Assembly (NCBI GenBank): GCA_023205875.1 | Contig: CP060761.1 | Location: forward strand, 682,001 to 746,000 | Origin: Chloropicon primus | Lineage: Eukaryota; Chlorophyta; Chloropicophyceae; Chloropicales; Chloropicaceae | Length of the DNA: 64,000 nucleotides | Direction of reading: 5' to 3' | Part shown: positions 30,201-42,200 of the stretch, one piece after another | How the letters are laid out: the number at the start of each line of letters is the position of its first letter | Numbering within the stretch: position 1 is the stretch's first letter | Position numbers and translations under genes: made by a program | Notes under the pieces: generated by a model | Database searches by the model: none | The model's input: the letters and a program-made list of their open reading frames with translations, nothing else | Told to the model about the DNA's origin: nothing

Positions 30201-33200
30201 AAGCCCACAGATTCTGAGTCAAACATCTCAACTTGGCATATCAATGCACCGAAGTATGCCCCCATAGGACCAGCACGCCATGCAATAGATTCTGCATCTG
30301 CACGCTCATACGCTGTACTGCAATCCAAACCACACGTCTCCTCAAGCGTACGCATCTTTCCTGGAGCACGACTAGACACCGATGACACATATATCAACAT
30401 GTCCTCGGAGATCTTGCCACCGGGAATGCCTTGCGCAACGGTCTGCTCTTCCATTTCATACACAGCGTCTTCAGGAGCCATTGTCTCGCTGATGAACCCT
30501 GCGACTGCATTGATGTTTGGATAATCAAACACCAAAGTAGAAGGCAATTCCACACCCATGCTCTGTTGAACTGTATTGAAGAGCTCCACAGCTCCTAAGG
30601 AGTCCAAACCTGCATCCATCAAGGGCTCGTCCAAACCCACTTCACGGCCTACAACATCATTCACCATGATCTTCAACTGGCTCACTATTTGAGATGTGCG
30701 CTCCTGTGAAGATAGTGATGACATTGCAAAACGTTTTGCTGTGTCCTTGTCCTTGTCCTTGTCCTTTGAAACATTCTCAGATGTGCTCACTGAAACTTCA
30801 CTGAAGAAAGCAGGAACAGAAGGCATCAATTTCAGGAAGCGGCCCCATGAGATTGGTGCTGCCGCTACCAAAGGCAAAGACATGCCAGCACTGACACTAT
30901 CATTGGCGGATCGCAAGATACTTCCCAAAACACACAAACCTTCAACTGACGTCAAAGATTGCATGCCAACACGTTCCAGTCTCGAAGACGTAGAGGAAGA
31001 CTGCAGAGCCATTCCTCCACCAGACCATGCTCCCCACTGAATGCTGGTGGCACAGCCTCCCTGAGACTCCATGGCGCTGGACCACGTGTCCAAGTAGGCA
31101 TTGGCTGCACTGTAGTTGGATTGACCCGCTGAGCCTAGCAACGACGCTATGGAAGAGAACAACAGTTGAGAGGAAACACTGTGACCCCAAGAGCGCGCAT
31201 GCAAATGATGCAAGGCATCCACCTTGGGTGCAAAGACAGTGCGTACACTCTGCATGCTCTGAGATCCCAAAAGCATATCAGACAGCAAGCCTCCAGCATG
31301 CATCACTTGAGCCAAAGGCATGTCAAGGCCTGGCCACGACAAAGCACTGCTGCACTCCTCCTGGGAGCCTGCATCGCATCTAATGGCACAGAACACTGCA
31401 CTGCTCGATGGATCTTGCAAACTCAACAAGGCAGACTTGGATTTGTCCATGTCAACAGGCAACCTGTAATGACCAGAACGTCCGGCAAGCCTGAGATCAG
31501 GGGTCATGTGTTGGGCAGCCCACTGACCCATAAGGGATCCAAGGGCACCCAAACCACCTGTCACAAAAGAGCAACCAGACTCCTGCATACTCAACAGGCT
31601 TGTGGTGCCAAGACCCTGGCTCACAACAACCTTGCCAACATGCTTAGCACCAGCCAGCCAACGGAGGGCAGCTTGAACGCCGTTCAGTGTATGAGAAGTA
31701 CTTCTCAGCCCTGACACGGCACCCTCTGCAATACCACCAGCAAGACGGCACAGTGCCTGGTGTGTCCTGGCAGGAGGCAAGAAGTCCACCGCCAAAAGAC
31801 TGTAAACCACATCAGGACGCTCCCGGTGTACACCAGATGGACTCCAAATGTCGCGCTTACCAATCTCCACCAACTGACCACCAAGGTGCAAGCAAGATAA
31901 ACTTGCTCCGACCATACCTGATGATGTCAGTGAGTTGAGAATCAAGCCCATGCCTTCCACCTGTCCATTGTAAGCCGTTTGTCCCAAATCAGCATACCTG
32001 GTCGATCGCGAACTCACAACATGTTGTACGCCCATAGATCTCAGCAAGTGCCTCTTCAAACTGCTACCTGCTGTGGCCCACATCTCGCCACCAAGGGCAT
32101 GAACCACTTGACAAGCAGCCAGGCCTATGCCTCCCGCAGCGGCATGCACCAGTACAGCCTGACCTGCATTGCTTGGAAGAGATGCTGCATGGCACATGGC
32201 AACATCTACGGTCATGAACACAGTGACCATGGTGCATGCCTCCACAAAACTAGCGGCCTTGGGAATAGGCACAACAAGCTGATGCAGAGTGTATGCGTGC
32301 GATCCCAGACAACCAGGTGCCAAACCTGCCACCCGGATGCCAACCTGCAATGCATCTGGAGCATCATGCAGATGACGGGTGTCCCACACATCACTCACGA
32401 TACCAGACATGTCACTTCCTGGAGGACCAGGATCTCCTGGATAAGCTCCAAGAACATTCAAGACGTCCCTGAAATTTAGACCAACAGCCATTACCTGAAG
32501 GAATACCATGCCCTCCCCTCCCGCGTCAGAATCCAGCTTGTGTGCAGCCAAACTACTCAAAGAGCCCCTTGGGCTGGGTACAAGCTGAGAATAAGACAAA
32601 GAGGAAGACACTCTACCATGCAGCAAACGAGACTGGAGCCAAGTGTTTTGCCTGATAGCCGCTTCCAGGTCGTGCAATGACGTTGTCAGGCTCTGTGCAG
32701 ACACATCACTTGGAGCATACATATCAAGATCCACATCATGCATTGCTTGACGTGGGCGCTCCTGAGCCAATGTACGCATCAAACCCAGCATACTTCCGAA
32801 TGACCAGTTGCTGAGGGACGAGGAGCTGCTTGACCAAGCCGCAGGCAAGCATCCCAAAACAAGAGCAACAAGCTTGCTTGCGCCTGTTACACTTTCAGGA
32901 AGCTGTTGCAGTAAAGCCATTACTGCTTGAGTCACCAGCATACTGGCATTCACGCCAAGGCCAGGATGTACTTCAAAAGCAATCTCACTCTGGTCCTGCT
33001 CCAACAAAATGGTGAAGCGAGAAAGATCATGTCCTTGCAACGAAGAAGAAGATGGCAAAACAACACTATCACATTGCCAAGAAACCTCGTACAGGAGGTC
33101 CTTCTTTTCTGTGACAGCCTGGGCCCTACCCACTGGACGGGCACCCATCTGCCTTGCCTCCAACTCACTCAGAACGGCAACAGGGGCACCGCTCTTCCTC

Positions 33201-36200
33201 TGGAGCACGTGATTTGTGATCACAGACTGTGAACCAGAAGGTGGTGCCACGGACTCTGCCAAAGCATACATATGCAAGTCATGCGTCTTCTGTGGCACAC
33301 TGAAAGCTCCAAAGCCGGCAGGCACATAAGCTCCTCCAGACATACCGGATGACTCCGCAGAGTCACTTCCAACGTGCATCACGGCAGCCAGCTGCAAGCA
33401 GCCATCTAAGGCAGCAGGGTGAACCATCATACCTGACTCATCGTGATCACCTGGAAGGTGCTCAGGGATACTCTTCATGCATCCTTGAGCAGCCCTACCT
33501 GTCTTCACACGCACATTCCATGCACCACTGAACTGGGGACCGTACTGAAGGCCCGCCAAAGCCAAACCTTGGCGCACTTGTGACCAATCCAGTGGTCCTT
33601 GGCAGAGACTGCGGGTACAATCTATAGAAACGTTTGTGTCCGTAACAGCATCTGCGCTGACGATCTCACTGACAAGCCGAGAAGCTAGAGAACGCATGTG
33701 TACGCTGCCTCCGCTCGGGCCTGACATGCTGGATGAAGAGCCTATCTGAAGCTTGCCCGTCAAACACCAAATCTTGCTTTCCAAGTACAGAGGAGCACTT
33801 GTTGAGTCATCTGTTGGCGAGACTGGCAGCATCAGAGGTGCAGCGATGGATGCCTGCACTGCAGCTCCAGGCAACGACCCTTGATGAGCCACCGCAACCA
33901 ACGCACAGGCTGTCTCCATGAAGCCAGCTCCAGGGAAGAGCACACGGCCCATCACCCTGTGATCCCAAATCCATTGCAGACTTGGACGCATCAGTTGGCT
34001 GTATGTGCACACATGAATGTCGTCGTGCAGAACGGGAACAGCGGCCAGAACCAAAGGATGGGAAACAGGTCCCACCCAGAAGCGCTGATTCTGCCAGTGC
34101 TGGCCCACCCAACTTGAGAGCACTCCTACATTCATCATGGTGTGTTGGACCAAAGCATGAGCATTGGTTCCTTGGAACGCAAATGCACTCACACCAGAGG
34201 CATGTGTAGACTCACTCCAAGTCAAACCATTTTGCTCACGGCACAAATGACCCATGCGAGCTCCTTGCGCAGATTGAGATCCTCCCAAAATACGCGTCAG
34301 ATGAGGGTTAATGTGACGCAAATGAAGCACAGGAGATGTTGTTCTATGGCATGTGCCATGAATAGCATGGATCAGGCCAACAGCTCCAGCAGCAGGCTCA
34401 GTGTGACCCACGTAGGTCTTGCCCGCCTGAACACTGAGAGGCGCAGTTCCCTCCAAATCAGCACTTCTGGATTGCAAAAGCACCGCGTGGGCTGCACCAA
34501 TCTCAATAGGGTCTCCGAGCGGAGTACCCGTACCATGCATGTTAAGGATAGCCACAGAGGAGCTTGCCAAAGAAGCCCTCTGCATTGCACTGGATATAAC
34601 CTTTTGTTGTGCAGGGCCGTTTGGTGCAGTCAAGGCAGATGAGCGACCATCTTGGTTCACAGCAGATCCTGCAAAGCACACCACATGGCCTCCTGTCTCA
34701 GCAGACTTGCCTTCTGCGTCAAGCAACAAAACACCACAAGCTTCTCCACGCACATATCCATCTGCATCTGCATCGAGGGTCTTGCACCTGCCATCAATGG
34801 CCAACATACCAGCCTGCTTGAACACAACACCAGTATCAGGAGCCAAGGTCAGGTTCACACCACATGCAAGTGCCATAATGCACTCCCCAAGTAACAGACT
34901 GTCACATGCTATGTGGGATCCTACTAAAGAAGAGGAGCAGGCAGTATCTGTGCTGATTGCAGGACCTTGTAAACCGTAAACATACGAAACACGACCTGCA
35001 GCAACACTCAACGCAGTTCCGGTAGATGAATACGAACTACCCTTCGTCCTATAGTAGCTTCCCATCTTTCCGTACTCCATTGCAGATATGCCAACAAATA
35101 CACCCATGTTGTCTTGTTTGGAGAACTTGAAGCATACTTGCAAAATGAATCTCTGCTGTGGATCCATCACAAGAGACTCGCTGGATGAAAGCTTGAAGGC
35201 ATGTGCATCAAAGTTCTCTACTTGTGGGATGAAGCTGCCAAAGTATGATCCAGCTGAACCAGCCATCCACCCAGATGATTCACAGTCACCTCGGGAATAT
35301 GGTTCCACAGTATCAATTCCACAAGTGGATGCAAGTGAATCCATACCAAGGGAACAATGGCTTCCAATGGATGTAATGGCAATCGTAATACCATCCTTGA
35401 GTCCTCGTGCATCTGGCACGGCAGATTCAGGCTTTGAGGAAAGTACATCGCCACCTTGGGCATCCTCCGGAGCAAGGATGTCACTCAAATGATTGCCAAT
35501 CATGGATATGGAAGGATAATCAAATATCAAGGTAGCAGGCAAATCGATTCCAAACCTCTGTTGTAAAGCATTGTTGAACTCCACTGTTCCAAGAGAGTCA
35601 AGTCCTGCTTCCATCAAAGGCTCTTCTGCTGATATCTCTCGGCCCACGACACTAGCTGCAAGAGCTCCTACAGATGATATGATGGCTTCCTTCTGGAACC
35701 TCACTTTACCGGAACGCTGTACAGGTACTTGCGAGGAACTGCTTTCGATGGATACAGAAGTAGCCTTCCTGAAATTGTCAAAGACTTTGCTTTCTCCGAC
35801 ACCAGCAAGGAACTTGTCCCATACAAATGGAACTGCACTTACAACTGCATTCGATACACAAGGACTTCCAAAACGATGACTGGAGTTCTCATACAATACG
35901 CTTTTGAGCACAGATAGACCTTCTTCTCCTGACAAAGCTGGCATGCCAACACGTTCCAGTCTCGAAGACGTAGAGGAAGACTGCAGAGCCATTCCTCCAC
36001 CAGACCATGCTCCCCACTGAATGCTGGTGGCACAGCCTCCCTGAGACTCCATGGCGCTGGACCACGTGTCCAAGTAGGCATTGGCTGCACTGTAGTTGGA
36101 TTGACCCGCTGAGCCTAGCAACGACGCTATGGAAGAGAACAACAGTTGAGAGGAAACACTGTGACCCCAAGAGCGCGCATGCAAATGATGCAAGGCATCC

Positions 36201-39200
36201 ACCTTGGGTGCAAAGACAGTGCGTACACTCTGCATGCTCTGAGATCCCAAAAGCATATCAGACAGCAAGCCTCCAGCATGCATCACTTGAGCCAAAGGCA
36301 TGTCAAGGCCTGGCCACGACAAAGCACTGCTGCACTCCTCCTGGGAGCCTGCATCGCATCTAATGGCACAGAACACTGCACTGCTCGATGGATCTTGCAA
36401 ACTCAACAAGGCAGACTTGGATTTGTCCATGTCAACAGGCAACCTGTAATGACCAGAACGTCCGGCAAGCCTGAGATCAGGGGTCATGTGTTGGGCAGCC
36501 CACTGACCCACGAGGGATCCAAGGGCACCCAAACCACCTGTCACAAAAGAGCAACCAGACTCCTGCATACTCAACAGACTTGTGGTGCCAAGACCCTGGC
36601 TCACAACAACCTTGCCAACATGCTTAGCACCAGCCAGCCAACGGAGGGCAGCTTGAATGCCGTTCAGTGTATGAGAAGTACTTCTCAGTCCTGACACGGC
36701 ACCCTCTGCAATACCACCAGCAAGACGGCACAGTGCTTGGTGTGTCCTGGCAGGAGGCAAGAAGTCCACCGCCAAAAGACTGTAAACCACATCAGGACGC
36801 TCCCGGTGTACACCAGATGCACTCCAAATGTCGCGCTTACCAATCTCCACCAACTGACCACCAAGGTGCAAGCAAGATAAACTTGCTCCGACCATACCTG
36901 ATGATGTCAGCGAGTTGAGAATCAAGCCCATGCCTTCCACCTGTCCATTGTAAGCCGTTTGTCCCAAATCAGCATACCTGGTCGATCGCGAACTCACAAC
37001 ATGTTGTACGCCCATAGATCTCAGCAAGTGCCTCTTCAAACTGCTACCTGCTGTGGCCCACATCTCGCCACCAAGGGCATGAACCACTTGACAAGCAGCC
37101 AGGCCTATGCCTCCCGCAGCGGCATGCACCAGTACGGCCTGACCTGCATTGCTTGGAAGAGATGCTGCATGGCACATGGCAACATCTACGGTCGTAAATA
37201 CTGTAATCATGGTGCATGCCTCCACAAAAGTAGCGGCCTTGGGAATAGGCACAACAAGCTGATGATGTGTGTATGCGTGTGATCCCAGACAACCAGGTGC
37301 CAAACCTGCTGCGGGTTCTCCGATGTGCAAGAGTGAAGAGCCCGAAGTGGTAATGATTCCACTTGCATCTCCTCCTGGAGGACCAGGATCTCCTGGATAA
37401 GCCCCCAGAATGTTCAGGACATCCCTGAAATTTAGACCAACGGCCATGACTGCAATTTCGACGATATCATCTGGCAAGTCATGCACTGTTAATCTCTGAC
37501 TTGTTAGATTCTGGATAGATCCTCTTGGGTTTGGATGTATATATGTAGGTTGAATGGCAAACCTGGAAGTTTTCAGTAGTTTTGGCACAAGCAAAAGCAT
37601 ATCCACTACAGCACTTTCACCCCCGACGTTGTCACTCAGGCTGGGAGCTTGCAAGCTGTCAATATAATGCAGATGGTTGCTTTGTTGCGGTCTTTCCTGT
37701 GAAAGTGTGCGCAACAAACCAGTCATGACAGAAGTTGAAATATTTTTCAAGCTCCCAGGAAGACGTACTTGGCATTGAACTGTTCCGGAGTTGCATATTG
37801 CGGCTGTACCAGCACTTGCTGGCGCTTGTTGGAAGTAGGATACGAATATTGAATGCATCCTTGACCCGCAATAGCTTTCCTGTGAAACAGAAAACATTTT
37901 CCATTTGTTGGAACCCGTTTCTTCTCCATCTGCTTTCAAAAAGAGATCACCATCGTGAATGACCAATCTTTCTTGACGCACAGCCATTGCTTCTTTGAAT
38001 GGTGAAGAACCTTGCCAACAAAGAGCATACATCAGGTCTTTTTGCAACTCACTGGTGATCGTTTGGTTTTGGATTGACTCCTGTACCTTGGAAGATTTCG
38101 CAGGCTTTGCTATCAATCCGCAGACTGAACACAAAGAGTTCATATCCATAGACTGCAAACTGTGATGTGTAGATATGTGCCCTCCATGTGTGTAATCCAA
38201 TTTTGCTTCGCCAATCAAAGGACCAGAAGCCTTACCTGGAATACAAACAAAGCCAATGCTTGCAGGCATAAAAGTACCCTCCTTCTTATTGGAGGAGTAA
38301 AATTCTGAAGCTAGCACAAAACAGGCATCCAAAGAAGCAGGATTTACCTCAAAATCACTTTTCCGTGAATCACCATGAATGCGACTTCTCATTGCAGATG
38401 TCTCCCACTTGTCCTTTGATGATTCCAAGACTTTCTTGCAGGCTACAGAAGAATCTTCTGAACTGTTCACGTTAATTTTGGACCTAGGCAGATTTGTTGC
38501 AGTGGCTTGCACATGAACATAAGTCCTTTCCTGTCCTTTGATGTCATCTTCCAGCCGCGATGAGATCAAAATTTTACCAGTATCCATGGAAAGTTTTGTT
38601 TGAAGAATGTGATCATTATCACCAACATCGAAGACATAAGGCATGACAAAGGAAGTACCCGACACCCCACCTTCATGAGCATAGAGTGAGTCACATGTCA
38701 TACGAAGACTTACTGTGTTGATATCAACAAAACCAGCACCTGGCATCAAAATCTTGTTCATGATGATGTGGTCCTTCAGCTTGGAAAATGTTGGATGCGA
38801 TATCCAGCACTCATATTCTACATGCCTTCCTGTTCGTGCTGGATGCTGAATACCAGGATGTCGCATCAAGGTAGGCAAGCAGGACATATCAGCCCAGCAC
38901 AGCTTTTTGTCGCCGCAAATTCTGCCTTCCAATAGTGCACCCTCTGAATTTTTCTTGTTGAGCGCAGATACCATGTGAGCATTTATTCCGCTCATACCAA
39001 AGGAACTAGAACCTGCTACTTGAGCCAGTTCAGGTAGAGTTTGCATTGCGATACTCCCATGTACCCAATCAGAGAGGCAGTCGCCAACATAAGGATTTAT
39101 GTTCCGCACCTTCATTGGAGGATTCATGCTAGAGCTTAAGACCAAAGTACTCAAAAGAAGTCCAGCAAGACCGGCTGTGGACTCTGTGTGCCCGAACAGC

Positions 39201-42200
39201 GTCTTAATTGCACCCGCTCCAGTCATATCAGAGTTAAGCTGCATCTTTTTCAGCACCTGACCTATAGCACTCATTTCAATTGGATCGCCCAGGCTGGTTC
39301 CTGTACCATGGGTTGAGATATAATCAAGAGATGAAAGCCCTGATTCTTGCAGGGCATCCCCAATCAACGCCTGTTGTGCAGGTCCATATGGCACAGTCAG
39401 CGCACTAGACCTACCATCATGATTGACACCAGAACCAACAATGATCCCATCCATATCCTTGATCTCTTTGACGGAGCCGTGGAATACCATGACAGCAAAA
39501 CCTTCACCTCGGCCATATCCATCAGCTTGCTGATCAAATGTTTTACACCTCCCGTCTAATGAAAGTGCACCTAAGCCATGAAGCAACAAGGTATTCTCAA
39601 AGAGTACAATTGCATTGGCACCTCCAACAACTGACATGTTGCTCTCGCCTGATATAATGCTGGACCTCGCTAAGTGCCCGGCAACAAGTGATGATGAGCA
39701 TGCCGTGTCTAGGCAAATACTTGGACCAACAAGTGCAAAAATGTAGGAGACTCTTCCTGACATGAAAGACATTCCATTTCCTGTGGATGCATATGTTCCA
39801 AAAAGACCTAATTTGGATACCAGATTTGCGTACTCATTTGGATTCATAGACCCGATGTATACTCCACAGACATCTGTAGACTGTAAAGAAACATCTGCTA
39901 GACTTTCTTTTGTCAGCTGCAGAAGCTTCCTGTGTTGAGGATCCGTTCCAACTGCTTCCGAAGGCGACATTCCGAAAGGCAGTGGCTCAAACATGTACAT
40001 ATTATCTACGAATGTAGCAAATCTAGGAATCTTTGCTGTGTTGACACCCTCAACATTACCAAGTCTATCCATGTCCCACCGTTCAATGGGGATAGAAATT
40101 TGTAAGGACGAGTCAGACATGATCGATTCCTTGAATGTGCAAATACCATTGACACCGGAAAATTCCATTGATCTTGCAGGTATCACAACAATTGTATCTG
40201 AGCTCTGCACAACACCTGACACAAGTCTCGCTTCATCCTTTTGGGTACCTATGTCAAGTTGCATTGTTTCTGCAATATATGCGGATATAGCTGATATGCT
40301 AGGATAATCAAACACAACTGTTGGGCCAATTTCAATTCCAAACGAGTCGTTCAATTGCTCCCTCAGCTCTACAGTATTTAAAGAATCCATTCCCGATTCC
40401 ATGAACGAAGCGTCATCAGAGAGCTCTACACCTAAAATGCCAGTAACGAGCGTCTGGACACGCGCTTTCACATTTTGAACAGGTGCATGCCTTGTTGGGC
40501 TATCACGGATCTTTGATCTGTCCTCTTCCCTCTGTTTGTATTGATATTGCACCGCATCATCAGCTTCTGCTCCACTGTCAATGGCAGAAATATCAAACTG
40601 CAAGTTTGTGCCCACTATCACAGATTGAGCCCGCGATTCTTCGCTAGGTGATTTGTTCTGGCCAGCAATCGCAAACTTCAAAAATCCCACTCTACTCAGA
40701 AGGGATCTCCAACCATTTGGACTAAGCAAGGGTGATCCCCTTATTCTATTTTGAGGATCATCGAAAGCCCACCAACCATCTAGCAAGCCAAAGGTCATAG
40801 TACTGAAGATAGTGAAAGATGTCAGCTCATTGATCACCACGATGCCATCACTGTTTATGAGACTTGCAACATTTTCCATGGTCACATCCATGGTTTGTGT
40901 TGCATGCAGCACATTTGCTGCAATCACAATGTCATAAGAGTGCACACGGAAACCTTGAGCAGACACGCCCTTGCCTACATCAAGCAATGCAAACTCCATG
41001 AACGGATAGTGGACTCCAAATGTTTTCCTGCCATAAGCTAGAAAGTGGGATGACACATCTGTGTAGACATATGTGACATCAGCTCCACTATCTGATATTG
41101 CCTTTAACACGTTTGCTGAAGTGCCTCCAGTTCCTGCACCTATTTCCAATATTCTCACTTTCCTCTTTTTTGACATTTTCTTCAAGTACTCTAGAGTTAC
41201 GCTAGTTACTTGCTCATTGAAGATGTCGGACAGAGGATTGTTCTTGTACATAGGCTCAACAAGATCATTTGAGCCACCAGGGAAAATGATTTCTGTTGCT
41301 GCAATTTTACCTGTAAGAATAGGCCAGTAGTTCTCTGCACATATAGTCACAAGGTGAACATGGCCACCTAGGAAAGAGTATTGTTGTTCAAGTGAGTCTC
41401 TCATTCCAACAAGGTCATCTTCTGTAACCTGAGGAATCTCAAGAACGTCATATGAATCATTCACTTCTTTGCTCTTTAGCCATGAATTCTTCTCCAATAC
41501 TTCAAAGAAGGTTCCAAATAATCGTTGATATTTGTCTATGATACCAACTTCCTCTGCAAACACAGTCACATCTATGTGAGTTGATGCCTCGCGACAAACA
41601 TCTTGCATTTGTATTTGATGCAACAAAAGATAAGTACAGTATTTTGAGAGCTCGACAAAGCCTTCAATAGTATTTCCAACGTTTTCTTCAGATGCCACGG
41701 AAATGCTCTTGACAATCTCAACGAATTCGTCAAACTTTTCCTCACCGCTTCCTTGAATGCTGAGAGCTGGGATTGACCTTCGAAGAACAGGGGTAAAGAA
41801 GGTCCAGTCCAATCGTGCCGCAAGCACGTGGGACACATGCTCATCATTTCTGAAGGCACACATAAGCTGGTGGAGGGCAATCAATCCCTCACTCGGTTGT
41901 AAAGGCGATATTCCAGCCCTTGCAAGTCTCTTCAGAGTTCCCTTCTGCTGAGCCATTCCAGCTAAACCTGCTTGATCAGCCCATGCACCCCATGATACAA
42001 CAAATGTTGGTTTGCCATATATTTTCAAAGATTCGAGATAGCCATCAATGCATGCATTGGATAGGCTATAGGTTCCTTGTCCTGGAGATCCAATGACCGA
42101 TACAGCTGAGCCGAATCCCACTTGTAAGTTCAAAAAGAAGCCTGAGAACCAATGATTGAAGAGCTGAATAGCATCTAATTTCGTACTCATGATCCGTCGA

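Larger units (their letters stand above)
1..35010 (-). repeat. Tandem array of about seven 5.0-kb PKS modules
   Basis: Equivalent sites recur every 4,998, 5,001, 5,004 or 5,005 bases from M13 back to M7 (for example KR Tyr codons at 1105, 6106, 11107, 16105, 21103, 26107 and 31112). Copies differ by scattered single bases, a hexanucleotide repeat-number change, one extra base in M8 and a few short swapped patches. The repeat unit equals one KS-DH-ER-KR-ACP module. Near-identity at silent sites implies recent unequal crossing-over or gene conversion; a copy-number error in the assembly is also possible. Confidence 0.93.

Noticed and set aside
1-35010. CRISPR array or satellite DNA as the cause of the periodicity
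   Set aside because: The period is about 5 kb, keeps the reading frame and equals one enzymatic module, so this is coding repetition.
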